A stretch of DNA of 24,241 bases from QQUD01 sp039029915 (GCA_039029915.1 JBCCFD010000066.1:1-24241); one strand, 5' to 3'. Shown: positions 1 through 7,622, numbered from the stretch's first letter. Notes: generated by a model not told the origin, from the sequence alone. A program made the numbers and translations.

Positions 1-806
1 ATCCGGTTTCGTTCTTCATTGCTTGAAGCGGAGAAGAGATTGTAGGCGGTGTGATTGGTTTTGAAGGCCATGACGGCGGCTAACGGCCGTTTCTCATATT
101 CTGCAAACCAAAGCGCTACATTCCCCTTCTCTTCAAAAAAAATATAGGCATCCCGATAATACTCTGGTGCGCGTACTCCAAACCCGTCCCGCTTTCCGGT
201 TACGGTCATTAGTTGCGTAAACGCTTTCAAATCGGAGCGATCTCCCTGACGAATGGTGACACCTTTTTTTGGACCCAGACGAATGTTGTACCGGGTTTTT
301 TGCTTCATTCGGGCTAGGATTTCATCTTCGTTGGCCGTCAGATCGATCAAAATTGTCTGTGGGGGCTGTAAATCATCTGTCTCTGAAATGAGGTCGTTCT
401 CAGCACAAATGCTGTGCCAATGGTCTGTGTCAACGGTATTCTGCCAAAGAGATGGCTCCATTTTTACAAAACCGCCATTATATTTGTACACAGCTAAGTC
501 TATTTGGTTAAGCAACACGGAGACTTGTTCTTGATCTTGCCAATTAACAAGAGGCCCATGGGGAATGTATGCAAAACGGGCCAGCCGCATGGCGATGGTT
601 TTGAATAAAATTTGGGCACCGGCAACAATTTCTCCATCTTTTTTAAGCCAAACGCGATGAGAGGTCCAGCCGAAACGATTTTTTAACCGTGCCCATTGGG
701 TTGTCTGAAGAACAGAGCCATTTGGATGGGCATTGACAAACTGATCCCACGCCGCATCCGCTTCGGTATATGGCTGTTCTTCAAGATGAATTAGCTTTTC
801 TAACAT
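1..806 (-). CDS. FemAB-family peptidoglycan aminoacyltransferase, 3' end cut by window edge
   Basis: An open frame runs on the minus strand from ATG at 806 off the left edge, giving the first 268 residues. It starts MLEKLIHLEEQPYTEADAAW and contains segments typical of the FemX/FemAB family: 'GSVLQTTQWARLK' near the N-terminus, 'YIPHGPLV', 'VKMEPSLW' and 'MKQKTRYNIR'. These belong to the paired GNAT-like folds. Family members add amino acids from aminoacyl-tRNA to the lipid II peptide stem, building interpeptide bridges, on the cytoplasmic side of the membrane. Full proteins are about 330-420 residues, so roughly a quarter is missing here. The upstream sequence has no Shine-Dalgarno but a TATAAT box ends nine bases before the ATG, so the mRNA may be leaderless. 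One ACGGCCGT palindrome lies in the gene (83-90). The exact amino acid substrate cannot be told. Confidence 0.85.
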   Translation of the reverse strand, partial: MLEKLIHLEEQPYTEADAAWDQFVNAHPNGSVLQTTQWARLKNRFGWTSHRVWLKKDGEIVAGAQILFKTIAMRLARFAYIPHGPLVNWQDQEQVSVLLNQIDLAVYKYNGGFVKMEPSLWQNTVDTDHWHSICAENDLISETDDLQPPQTILIDLTANEDEILARMKQKTRYNIRLGPKKGVTIRQGDRSDLKAFTQLMTVTGKRDGFGVRAPEYYRDAYIFFEEKGNVALWFAEYEKRPLAAVMAFKTNHTAYNLFSASSNEERNR

Positions 807-814
807 AGGTCCTG

Positions 815-820
815 ATTATA
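815..820 (-). promoter_or_regulatory. Consensus -10 box for the FemAB gene
   Basis: The minus strand reads TATAAT, a perfect -10 hexamer, ending 8 bases before the ATG at 806. The expected transcription start falls within a few bases of the start codon, implying a leaderless or nearly leaderless transcript. The -35 region (about 838-843) is weak, matching only the ACA part of TTGACA. Confidence 0.45.
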
Positions 821-864
821 CCTCTATCAGTAAGGTTTGTGTTACAATGCGCCGTGAAGCAAAT

Positions 865-931
865 AGCAGATAGCGGATAGTAAAAGGTGGATAGTGAGCA
901 TACCAATCCCCAATCTCCAGTCCCTAATTGA
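865..931. repeat. Short-word quasi-repetitive spacer
   Basis: The spacer before the zinc-ribbon gene is made of near-repeats of 'gatag' words (agatagcggatag, ggatagtg) followed by 'ccaat/ccca' words (accaatccccaatctcca). Similar compositions recur in other spacers of this window. No function is visible. A TACAAT hexamer at 843-848 could be a -10 box for the downstream gene, but no good -35 accompanies it. Confidence 0.4.
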
Positions 932-937
932 GGTGTC

Positions 938-1636
938 ATGAGCCAGGTTCATCAATTGTATAAACTCCAGCAGATTGATTCAGAAATTCAAGAGAAGAAA
1001 AAACGTTTGGGTGAGGTGTTAAAGCTCCAAAAGGGGAATCCAGCTTTGATTGCTGCGCGAGGTCGCTTAGAAACGGCCGTTGCTAATCATCAAAAATGGC
1101 AGGCCTCCCAAAAAGATAAAAACCTTGAACTAGCCAGCCTGACAGACAAACGGCAAAAATCTGAAAAAAGATTGTACTCAGGGAATGTCACCAATCCGAA
1201 AGAACTATCCGATTTACAAGATGAAATAGAATCATTAGGGCGCCGTGTGGATGCGCTTGAAGAAGAAATATTAGAAGTGATGCTTTATCTCGAAGAGGCC
1301 GAATCAGAAGAAACCGACAGCCATACGGAAGTTGATAAACTAGAAGAAGCTTGGGCAAATGAAACTGTCGATCTTAAACAAGAACAGAATGAGTTGGCCC
1401 TTCGCCTTCATCACTTATTGGAATCACGCAAGGCCCATCTCCCAACAGTTAAGCCTGATGCGCTTAAGGAGTATACTGAATTAAGCAAAAAGAAAGGCGG
1501 GGTTGCGGTTTCTAGGGTCCGCGTTAACAGATGCCTCTCTTGCCAAATTGTTATTTCAGACCAAATTGTTAAAAATGCAAAAGCAGGCAATATTGTTAAC
1601 TGCGCTGGCTGCGGCCGTATCATCTACGTTGTCTAA
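938..1636 (+). CDS. Coiled-coil protein with C-terminal C4 zinc ribbon (COG1579 / zf-RING_7 type)
   Basis: A 232-residue protein. Residues about 5-170 are highly charged, heptad-like and rich in Glu, Lys, Gln and Leu, predicting a long antiparallel coiled coil. The C-terminus holds a four-cysteine zinc ribbon: C199, C202, C222 and C225 (motifs CLSC and CAGC). This architecture matches the COG1579 family, annotated as predicted nucleic-acid-binding zinc-ribbon proteins; a related structure is known from Helicobacter, but the cellular role is poorly defined. The ATG is preceded by GAGGTG at a suitable distance. rmlA follows 126 bases downstream behind a possible terminator, so the two may be separate units. 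Length fits the family (about 230-250 residues). Family assignment is confident, function is not. Confidence 0.85.
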   Translation: MSQVHQLYKLQQIDSEIQEKKKRLGEVLKLQKGNPALIAARGRLETAVANHQKWQASQKDKNLELASLTDKRQKSEKRLYSGNVTNPKELSDLQDEIESLGRRVDALEEEILEVMLYLEEAESEETDSHTEVDKLEEAWANETVDLKQEQNELALRLHHLLESRKAHLPTVKPDALKEYTELSKKKGGVAVSRVRVNRCLSCQIVISDQIVKNAKAGNIVNCAGCGRIIYVV

Positions 1637-1642
1637 ATGATT

Positions 1643-1676
1643 GTTAGACGATTGGTAAGCGTCCAACTCTATTTTT
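1643..1676 (+). terminator. Candidate terminator after the zinc-ribbon gene
   Basis: GTTAGACG (1643-1650) pairs with CGTCCAAC (1660-1667) apart from one A-C mismatch, over a 9-nt loop, and is followed by TCTATTTTT. It begins seven bases after the stop codon. The stem is imperfect, so efficiency is uncertain. Confidence 0.45.
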
Positions 1677-1762
1677 AAGATGGCATAGAATACTGTTGCA
1701 ACTTGCCAACTGCAACGTGCAACTGCAAAAAATCCCAATTTCTTAGAAGGAAGACTTTAAAA

Positions 1763-2635
1763 ATGAAAGGTATTATCTTATCGGGCGGTCGTGGAACCCG
1801 CCTCTTTCCTTTAACCTTGTCACTCTCCAAGCAAATTCTCCCCATCTTTAACAAACCAATGATTTACTACCCTCTTTCAATATTGATGCTGGCGGAGATT
1901 CGAGAGGTTCTTATTATCTCAAGTCCTGAACATATAGACCTCTATAAAAACCTCTTTGGGGATGGGTCTCGTTTGGGGATGCAGATTGAATATAAAGTTC
2001 AGCCAAAACCAGAAGGTATCGCCCAGGCATTTATTCTTGGTGAAGAGTTTATCAACGGGGAACCATGCGCTTTAATTTTAGGTGACAATCTCTTTTATGG
2101 ACACGGCATGTCTAAATTGGCTAAAAATGCGGGCAATTTAAAAGATGGTGGTCTTGTTTTTGCCTACTATGTCAACGACCCAGAGCGATATGGTGTGGTT
2201 GAATTTGACGATAGCATGAAAGCCCTGTCTATTGAAGAAAAACCAGCCCAGCCAAAATCAAACTACGCAGTGACGGGGCTTTATTTTTACGATAGTGACG
2301 TGGTTGAGATTGCAAAATCCCTCAAACCATCAGCCCGCGGTGAATATGAAATTACCGATGTGAATAATGTTTATCTTGAACAGGGCAAACTTAACGTTGA
2401 ACTTTTTGGCCGCGGCTATGCGTGGCTGGATACGGGGACACATGAGAGCTTGTTGGAAGCGAGCTCCTTTGTAAAAACGATAGAGCATCGGCAAGGGCTT
2501 AAAGTTAGCTGTGTTGAAGAGATCGCCTTCCGTAAAGGTTGGATTGGTACAGATGAGCTTCTAGAAATGGCGTCAATTTCTAGCAAAAATGAGTATTGTG
2601 TTTATTTGAAGCAGCTAGCTGAACACGGTGTGTAG
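1763..2635 (+). CDS. rmlA: Glucose-1-phosphate thymidylyltransferase
   Basis: Catalyses dTTP + glucose-1-phosphate to dTDP-glucose + PPi, the first step of dTDP-L-rhamnose (and other dTDP-sugar) synthesis. I chose ATG 1763 (290 residues) over the upstream ATG at 1703. It directly follows AGAAGGAAG at 1745-1753, the protein then starts MKGIILSGGRGTRL exactly as the family does, and 290 residues is the usual length. Visible motifs are the nucleotide-binding GGRGTRL loop (residues 8-14), SKQ-LP-x-KPMIYYPL, the GDNLFYG metal/sugar site, EEKP and GLYFYD. The rest of the rhamnose pathway (rmlB, rmlC, rmlD) is not adjacent, so this gene is separated from its partners or its product feeds another dTDP-sugar. 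Nearby FemAB and L,D-transpeptidase genes suit an envelope context. Confidence 0.95.
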   Translation: MKGIILSGGRGTRLFPLTLSLSKQILPIFNKPMIYYPLSILMLAEIREVLIISSPEHIDLYKNLFGDGSRLGMQIEYKVQPKPEGIAQAFILGEEFINGEPCALILGDNLFYGHGMSKLAKNAGNLKDGGLVFAYYVNDPERYGVVEFDDSMKALSIEEKPAQPKSNYAVTGLYFYDSDVVEIAKSLKPSARGEYEITDVNNVYLEQGKLNVELFGRGYAWLDTGTHESLLEASSFVKTIEHRQGLKVSCVEEIAFRKGWIGTDELLEMASISSKNEYCVYLKQLAEHGV

Positions 2636-2778
2636 AATTAGGTTATTGGTGTCTTCGTTACTGGTTATTAGGTTTTTGTAACTTATGACCGCAGCTTGCC
2701 CTTTGTAACGTTGCCCCTCAATACCTTTAGGACTCTACAACTTTGGTCCATTAGTGTATACTCACTTACAGTTCTATT

Positions 2779-2787
2779 TGTCATAAT
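2779..2787 (+). promoter_or_regulatory. Extended -10 promoter for the L,D-transpeptidase gene
   Basis: The sequence TGTCATAAT fits the extended -10 pattern TGnTATAAT with one mismatch. The predicted start lies about 10 bases before ATG 2805, giving a very short leader that still includes AGAAAG as a weak ribosome site. No good -35 is seen, as is common for extended -10 promoters. Confidence 0.4.
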
Positions 2788-2804
2788 GCTTTAGAAAGTG
2801 ATAT

Positions 2805-3887
2805 ATGAGAAGAAAATTACTGGTTATTTTTAGCTTCATATTTTTGGCGGTAGGTTTATTTGGTCAAAATACGGCCGTTTATGCCGTTGATTGCTACGTG
2901 ATGTCAGAATCCGTGGGAATTGTGTGCAATACTGAAGCACCACAGGCCCAATTTGTTAAACCAAAACCATTTGCCGATAGCTTTTTACCTTATGTTTCTT
3001 ACGCGAGGCTAAACGACTATGCTGACGTTTTCGCTGGGCCAAGCGCAGGCAGTGGCATTGTTGAAAATGTGGGGGATGGCTTCCTTTTTGTGACGCTCCA
3101 AGGGGTTGTTGAGAATAGTGAAGGCACTTGGTATGCCATTAACTACAATGAGTATGTTCGAGCTGAAGATATTCGCCTTGTAGATGATTCGGAATTTACG
3201 GGCTTTGAAATTAATGATCAACCGGAACGGCCGTTTGGTTGGATGATTGTTGATTTTTGGTACAGCAATGAACCAGGCGTTGACCCTGCCCCTGGCAACC
3301 TCAAACTGCCGCGCTACACGTTTTTTGAAGTACATGAAGCCGTGATAGCTGATGATGGCTGGATTTGGTACAACATCGGTGGTGGTCGCTGGATGCGTCA
3401 AACCTATGTTAGCCTAATCGATGCCTCACCTCGACCTGAAGAAGTTGGTGAAGATGAATATTGGGTTGAGGTTGATTTGTACGAACAGAGCTTCGCTGCC
3501 TACATTGGCGACACAATGGTTTATGCAGGACTTGTCTCCTCTGGGTTAAATCAATGGCCGACTCACGAAGGTGTTTTCCAAGTGTGGAGCCGCCACGAAC
3601 AAACTAAGATGTCTGGTGCAGAAGGGCGTGCGGATTACTATTACGTTGAAGACGTCCCGCATACGATGTTTTTCGACAATGATATTGCCCTCCACGGCGC
3701 TTATTGGCACGATCGCTTTGGCTATAAGCACAGCCACGGTTGCGTTAACATGCCCCCGCGTGATGCTGAATGGGTGTTTAACTGGTCATCCGGTGCTCCG
3801 AACGATTTATGGGTCTGGGTGCACTCTTCAAACCCCGACTTCTACGTTGGGAACATCGATCCCGTTGATAACTTCTCAGGACCATAA
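2805..3887 (+). CDS. Secreted L,D-transpeptidase (YkuD domain)
   Basis: A 360-residue exported protein. Residues 1 to about 28 form a signal peptide (MRRK basic start, hydrophobic LLVIFSFIFLAVGLFG core, likely cleavage after AVYA). The middle (about 60-215) contains SH3-like segments with repeated W/Y-rich strands, consistent with cell-wall binding. The C-terminal YkuD domain shows the catalytic signature HSHGCVNM with the nucleophile Cys at residue 313, preceded by 'IALHGAYWHDRFG'. These enzymes form 3-3 peptidoglycan crosslinks or attach proteins to the wall, outside the membrane. It stands alone between a putative extended -10 promoter and a strong terminator, so it is probably monocistronic. 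ACGGCCGT occurs twice, once in the signal-peptide coding region (2871) and once at 3227. Confidence 0.92.
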   Translation: MRRKLLVIFSFIFLAVGLFGQNTAVYAVDCYVMSESVGIVCNTEAPQAQFVKPKPFADSFLPYVSYARLNDYADVFAGPSAGSGIVENVGDGFLFVTLQGVVENSEGTWYAINYNEYVRAEDIRLVDDSEFTGFEINDQPERPFGWMIVDFWYSNEPGVDPAPGNLKLPRYTFFEVHEAVIADDGWIWYNIGGGRWMRQTYVSLIDASPRPEEVGEDEYWVEVDLYEQSFAAYIGDTMVYAGLVSSGLNQWPTHEGVFQVWSRHEQTKMSGAEGRADYYYVEDVPHTMFFDNDIALHGAYWHDRFGYKHSHGCVNMPPRDAEWVFNWSSGAPNDLWVWVHSSNPDFYVGNIDPVDNFSGP

Positions 3888-3896
3888 CTAAAAACG

Positions 3897-3927
3897 CAAA
3901 AGAGGCTCACCAGAGCCTCTTTTTTTA
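3897..3927 (+). terminator. Rho-independent terminator after the L,D-transpeptidase gene
   Basis: Perfect 8-bp stem AGAGGCTC (3901-3908) / GAGCCTCT (3913-3920) with an ACCA loop and a seven-base T run. The flanking AAAA/TTTT lengthen the stem. It lies 13 bases after the stop codon. Confidence 0.92.
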
Positions 3928-4048
3928 TATGCATTGTTGGATGTTAGCGAGAAATAATATTCAGTTGTATATCCTGCCTGCACCTGAATAGATACTTTCA
4001 GTCTACTGTTTCCCCAATTCCCAATTTCAAATTTATACTCAATTAAGT

Positions 4049-4152
4049 GTTCCGAAGTTTCTAAATTGAAAACCTTGGTAGATAAAAGCTTCGGAACCTC
4101 GAGGAAACGAAGTTTGCAGCCATCGTTTTATTCAAAGGAGGAACTTCGTTTC
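4049..4152 (-). repeat. Compound inverted repeat downstream of the Gfo/Idh/MocA gene
   Basis: Two perfect inverted repeats lie side by side: GTTCCGAAG (4049-4057) with CTTCGGAAC (4089-4097), and GAAACGAAGTT (4104-4114) with AACTTCGTTTC (4142-4152). The last arm overlaps the TGA stop (4151-4153) of the minus-strand gene, so the structure is at the very 3' end of that mRNA. The four arms share the core CGAAG/CTTCG, so alternative pairings are possible. On the minus strand the loop of the second hairpin contains CCTCCTTT, like the 3' end of 16S rRNA. No U run follows, so it is not a textbook terminator. It may be a copy of a dispersed repeat; that needs a genome search. Confidence 0.7.
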
Positions 4153-5311
4153 ACTTAAACGCCGTCCATTTCACATCTGACTGGCTGCTCTCCACCACTT
4201 TCTCAATAAACTGAACCCCGCGTGCCCCATCGTAAACGGTGGGGAAGTCAAGCTCTAGCTCAGACGGTTCACGCCCTTCTAGCTTGGCCCGAATCGAGTC
4301 CGTGGTGTTCAGGAAGACATTACCAAATGCTTCAAAGAACGCCTCAGGGTGCCCTGGCGGAATATGGGTTGCTCGCGCAGCCGCCTCGCTTAAGTATCCG
4401 TTGCCGCGCTTATAAATTTGAGTAGGTCCCGTCGGGTCTTTGAACTCAAGCCAGTTTGGGTGTTCTTGATGCCATTCAAGCCCGCCTTTTTTGCCATACA
4501 CGCGAATATTGAGAGCATTTTCTTCGGCAGTTGCAATTTGTGAGCACCACAGGATGCCCTTTGCGCCATTGGTAAAACGGAGCAAAACATTTGCATCATC
4601 ATCTAATAATCGACCCGGGACAAAGGTGGTTAGATCAGCACAGAGCGACTCAATTTCGAGCCCGGTCATGTAGCTAACAAGGTTTTCACAGTGAGAACCG
4701 ATATCACCAACGGCCCCCGCAATCCCTGACCGCTTTGGATCTGTGCGCCATTCTGCTTGCTTGGCACCTTGATCTTCGAGCTTTTCAAGCAGCCACCCCT
4801 GTGGATATTCCACAACGACGCGCTGAATTTCTCCGAGCTTGCCGCTTTTGATCCACTCTCGAGCTTCTTTGACCATCGGATAGCCAGTGTAGTTGTGGGT
4901 TAAGGCAAACACAACGTCATTGTCCTCTACTGCTTTAATCAATGCCTCTGCTTGCTCAGTAGAATGCACCATCGGTTTGTCCATAACGACGTTGAAGCCT
5001 GCTTCTATGAATGCCAAAGCGGGTTCAAAGTGCATATGGTTTGGAGTAACGATATTCACAAAATCAATTCGTTCCCCTTCTGGTAATGCAGACTCTTTCT
5101 GGAGCATCTCTTCCCAGCTACCATAATTGCGGTCATCTGCAATCAATAGATCCTTACCCGACGCTTTGGCTTTTTCAGGCGTGCTTGAAAAAGCGCCCGC
5201 CACTAATTCAGTTTTTCCATCGGATAGAGCTGCTCGACGATGAACAGCTCCAATAAAAGAGTCGCGCCCGCCGCCAACTTGGCCGAACTTTATTTTTCTA
5301 TTTAGTGCCAT
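4151..5311 (-). CDS. Gfo/Idh/MocA-family oxidoreductase
   Basis: A 386-residue NAD(P)-dependent sugar dehydrogenase-like protein. The N-terminal Rossmann fold starts 'IKFGQVGGGRDSFIGAVHR', with the glycine-rich dinucleotide site at residues 12-15. The family EKP motif appears as DKP at 111-113. In the C-terminal substrate domain GDIGSH places the likely catalytic Asp203 and His207. Family members oxidise or epimerise sugars, inositols and related polyols; the substrate cannot be read from sequence. The ATG has AGAGGT upstream. It lies 69 bases downstream of a TIM-barrel isomerase gene on the same strand, a common pairing in carbohydrate or inositol catabolism, so the two probably form one operon. 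Confidence 0.9.
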   Translation of the reverse strand: MALNRKIKFGQVGGGRDSFIGAVHRRAALSDGKTELVAGAFSSTPEKAKASGKDLLIADDRNYGSWEEMLQKESALPEGERIDFVNIVTPNHMHFEPALAFIEAGFNVVMDKPMVHSTEQAEALIKAVEDNDVVFALTHNYTGYPMVKEAREWIKSGKLGEIQRVVVEYPQGWLLEKLEDQGAKQAEWRTDPKRSGIAGAVGDIGSHCENLVSYMTGLEIESLCADLTTFVPGRLLDDDANVLLRFTNGAKGILWCSQIATAEENALNIRVYGKKGGLEWHQEHPNWLEFKDPTGPTQIYKRGNGYLSEAAARATHIPPGHPEAFFEAFGNVFLNTTDSIRAKLEGREPSELELDFPTVYDGARGVQFIEKVVESSQSDVKWTAFK

Positions 5312-5331
5312 GTTTACCTCTTACGGATGAG

Positions 5332-5371
5332 GAATGAAGGCTGAATATTTTTTTAGCCTTCATCCTTTTTT
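5332..5371. other. Intercistronic hairpin between isomerase and oxidoreductase genes
   Basis: ATGAAGGCT (5334-5342) and AGCCTTCAT (5355-5363) form a perfect 9-bp stem with a 12-nt A/T-rich loop. The T run (5366-5371) follows on the plus strand, opposite to the genes. In gene direction it would act as an mRNA-stabilising or partial-attenuation hairpin; in the other direction it would stop antisense transcription. Confidence 0.5.
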
Positions 5372-5380
5372 GTTACCTAT

Positions 5381-6379
5381 TTATTCACTTGAAAATGCGG
5401 CGTCGAAGGCGACATTTGAAGGGGAGAAATCGACGCTGCGCACCATTTCTAATGCTTCGGGGGCGCCCCAGTCGCGATCCATGCCGCTGTCTTCCCATTC
5501 AATAGAGAGGGGGCCCTGATAGCCGATGCGATTCAAAGCGCGAATGATGGGATCCCATTCAACGTCACCATGGCCGGGAGAAACAAAATCCCAACCGCGA
5601 CGATGATCGCCAAAATCAAGATGCGAGGAAAGGATGGAATTACGGCCGTTTAGCTGCACTTTTGAATCTTTAATATGGGCGTGGAAAATGCGGTCAGGGA
5701 ACGCATTGATAAATTCAACGGGGTCTACAAATTGGTGAATCAAATGGCTGGGGTCAAAGTTAATACCAAAAGCTGGGTGATGGTTAACCGCTTCTAATGA
5801 CCGCTGCATCGTAATAATGTCATAAGCAATCTCAGTCGGATGAACCTCTAAGCCAAACTTGATGCCTTCTTCTTGAAATACGTCAAAGATGGGTGTCCAA
5901 CGAGCCGCAAAATCCTCATACCCTTTGTTGATGTCTTCCTGACTAGTAGGGGGAAAGAAGTAGAGCATATGCCAAACAGCACTGCCCGTAAAGCCATTGA
6001 CAACATCAACCCCCATAAGCTTCGCTGCCTTGGCGGTGTTCTTCATCTCTTCAGCGGCGCGCTGCCGCACACCCTCAGGCTCGCCATCTCGCCAAATATA
6101 ATCAGGCAAGATGCTCTTGTGTCGCGTATCGATTGGGTCGCAAACACATTGGCCAACAAGATGATTGCTTATAGCATAGCAGTTGAGATCATATTTTTTC
6201 AAAAGATCCCAGCGGCTTTGGATATAACCGTCCTCTGATAAGGCGCGGTCTACTTCAAAGTGGTCACCCCAACAGGCGAGTTCAAGGCCGTCAAAACCCC
6301 AGTCGCTCACTTTTTTGGCAAGCTCTTCCAACGGCAAATCAGCCCACTGGCCAGTGAATAATGTTACAGGTCTGCTCAT
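5381..6379 (-). CDS. Sugar phosphate isomerase/epimerase-like TIM-barrel protein
   Basis: A 332-residue protein of the xylose isomerase-like (AP endonuclease 2) superfamily. Metal-binding residues expected for this fold are visible: Glu178 in 'GLEVHPTE', Asp209 in 'INFDPSHL', His235 in 'FHAHIKDS' and Glu294 in 'LSIEWEDS'. The opening 'TLFTGQWADLPLEELA' and 'GFDGLELACWG' are typical first and second strands. These enzymes isomerise or epimerise sugars or keto-inositols with a divalent metal. The start is firm: GAGGAGG lies just upstream of ATG 6379, while the ATG five bases upstream runs straight into a stop. The Gfo/Idh/MocA gene follows, so both likely act in one catabolic route. No transporter or regulator is adjacent to reveal the substrate. 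Confidence 0.88.
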   Translation of the reverse strand: MSRPVTLFTGQWADLPLEELAKKVSDWGFDGLELACWGDHFEVDRALSEDGYIQSRWDLLKKYDLNCYAISNHLVGQCVCDPIDTRHKSILPDYIWRDGEPEGVRQRAAEEMKNTAKAAKLMGVDVVNGFTGSAVWHMLYFFPPTSQEDINKGYEDFAARWTPIFDVFQEEGIKFGLEVHPTEIAYDIITMQRSLEAVNHHPAFGINFDPSHLIHQFVDPVEFINAFPDRIFHAHIKDSKVQLNGRNSILSSHLDFGDHRRGWDFVSPGHGDVEWDPIIRALNRIGYQGPLSIEWEDSGMDRDWGAPEALEMVRSVDFSPSNVAFDAAFSSE

Positions 6380-6528
6380 GTCATTTCCTCCTCAATTGAT
6401 GGTTAATGTTTCTATTTTCTCTGAAAAATGGGAAATGACGAATTGGGGGTGTGGTTTTGAATTGGGGTTTGGCCTGTGGTGAAAACGATACAATTTTCAG
6501 TCAAGATTGAGCAGGCTGTGGGGTTAAG

Positions 6529-6561
6529 AAGACGGCGACGTCATAATCCCGTCGCCGTCTT
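6529..6561 (-). terminator. GC-rich hairpin after dnaJ
   Basis: A perfect 12-bp stem (AAGACGGCGACG at 6529-6540, CGTCGCCGTCTT at 6550-6561) with a 9-nt loop starts six bases after the dnaJ stop codon. On the minus strand only CTTCTTAA follows, so the U run is poor, but the stem is very stable. It probably ends the dnaK-dnaJ transcript or protects its 3' end. Confidence 0.65.
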
Positions 6562-6566
6562 TCGTG

Positions 6567-7523
6567 TTACTCATTTTTTAACGCACGCAGTTGTTCAAAC
6601 AGGGTGCGTTCGTCATCACTCAGTGCTCTTGGTAACTCAACAGTCACCTTGGCAAGCAAATCACCCCGTTGGTCTGGGGTTTGAAGCTTTGGCATCCCGA
6701 GTCCTCGCAGACGGAACTGCTTACCATTTTCGGTTCCGGCTGGAATAGTGAGTTTGACGGTTTTGTCAATAGTGGTGACGTCTGCCGTCCCTCCCAGAAG
6801 TAGTGTGTATAGGTCAACAGAAACGGCCGTTTTCAGATCGTCTCCGCTTCGCTCAAAACGACTGTTTGATGTGACCTCAATATTTAAATACAGATTGCCG
6901 GCTGGGGCACCGTTTGCGCCCGGCTGGCCTTTGCCGCTGAGGCGAATGCGCTTGCCCGTTGTGACGCCGGCTGGAATTTTTGCCGTAATGGAACGGCCGT
7001 CTTCATACGTCAACGTTCGCTGAGCGCCGTGAAACGCTTCATCAAGCGTGAGCTGCACCGTATGCTCCAAATCATATCCAGCTACCTGAGCAGATTGGTT
7101 AAACTGCCCAAACGGGCTGCTATCAAAGCCTGCGGCTTGTCGCCCGCCGCCAAACAAGATGTCAAAAAAGTCAGAGAAGCCATTTGCCCCACCTGAGCCG
7201 CCAAACATTTGGGCGAACTCTTCGGGTGAGACGGTGCGCGTGCCTCCCCCTGCATACTGTCCCCAAAAATCTTGTGGATTGCCGCCCGTTTGTTGATATT
7301 GCTCCCATTGAGAGCCAAACTGGTCGTATTTTTGCCGATTTTCCTCGTCGCCTAAGGCTTGGTACGCTTCGTTAATTTCTTTGAATTTTGTTTCAGCGGC
7401 AGGGGCGTCTTTATTGACGTCAGGATGATACTGGCGGGCCAGCTTTTTGAACGCTTTTTTGATTTCACCCTGGGTGGCATTTTTACCAACGCCAAGGATT
7501 TGATAGTAATCTTTGTATTCCAT
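6567..7523 (-). CDS. dnaJ: DnaJ/CbpA-type co-chaperone without zinc finger
   Basis: A 318-residue J-protein. The J domain spans residues 1 to about 70 with the DnaK-activating HPD at 33-35 (QYHPDVNK). A Gly/Phe-rich linker follows (about 72-135), then the two C-terminal substrate-binding beta domains and dimerisation region (about 145-310), including 'GKRIRLSGKG' and 'LRGLGMPK'. The four CxxCxGxG repeats of classical DnaJ are absent, so it is a class B (CbpA-like) protein. It stimulates ATP hydrolysis by DnaK and delivers substrates. It lies 99 bases downstream of dnaK on the same strand, with GGGGG before the ATG. The gap holds a strong AT-rich hairpin that may lower dnaJ expression relative to dnaK. 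Two ACGGCCGT sites are in the gene (6823, 6993). Confidence 0.93.
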   Translation of the reverse strand: MEYKDYYQILGVGKNATQGEIKKAFKKLARQYHPDVNKDAPAAETKFKEINEAYQALGDEENRQKYDQFGSQWEQYQQTGGNPQDFWGQYAGGGTRTVSPEEFAQMFGGSGGANGFSDFFDILFGGGRQAAGFDSSPFGQFNQSAQVAGYDLEHTVQLTLDEAFHGAQRTLTYEDGRSITAKIPAGVTTGKRIRLSGKGQPGANGAPAGNLYLNIEVTSNSRFERSGDDLKTAVSVDLYTLLLGGTADVTTIDKTVKLTIPAGTENGKQFRLRGLGMPKLQTPDQRGDLLAKVTVELPRALSDDERTLFEQLRALKNE

Positions 7524-7543
7524 ATCATCCCCCTTTTGAGTCG

Positions 7544-7605
7544 TAAAAAGTGATAAGTGAAAAGTAAAAAGTGATAAGTTTGACCTTCACTTTTTACTTT
7601 TCACT
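7544..7605. repeat. Direct and inverted repeats in the dnaK-dnaJ spacer
   Basis: A perfect 19-bp inverted repeat (7556-7574 with 7587-7605, 12-nt loop) made of AGTGAAAAGTAAAAAGTGA-type sequence overlaps a 15-bp direct repeat, taaaaagtgataagt, at 7544-7558 and 7565-7579 (period 21). In the mRNA it would form a long, A/U-rich hairpin between the two chaperone genes. It could act as a partial terminator or processing site. The word style matches other spacers in this window. Confidence 0.85.
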
Positions 7606-7622
7606 ATGAACTAATCACAGAA

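Noticed and set aside
253..534. Plus-strand open frame of 93 residues
   Set aside because: It is antisense to the FemAB gene, has no ribosome site and a low-complexity, Cys/Ser/Arg-rich product.
1703..1762. Longer N-terminus for rmlA starting at ATG 1703
   Set aside because: The added 20 residues are not family-like, and a good ribosome site lies directly before ATG 1763.
3571..3891. Second plus-strand frame of 106 residues inside the L,D-transpeptidase gene
   Set aside because: It overlaps the conserved YkuD domain in another frame; the catalytic motif is in the main frame.
4133..4141. Shine-Dalgarno-like AAAGGAGG on the plus strand
   Set aside because: No start codon follows at a usable distance; it is better explained as the complement of the hairpin loop.
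7544..7605. CRISPR-like direct repeats
   Set aside because: Only two 15-bp units, A/T-rich, with a 6-base gap between them; no array and no cas genes.
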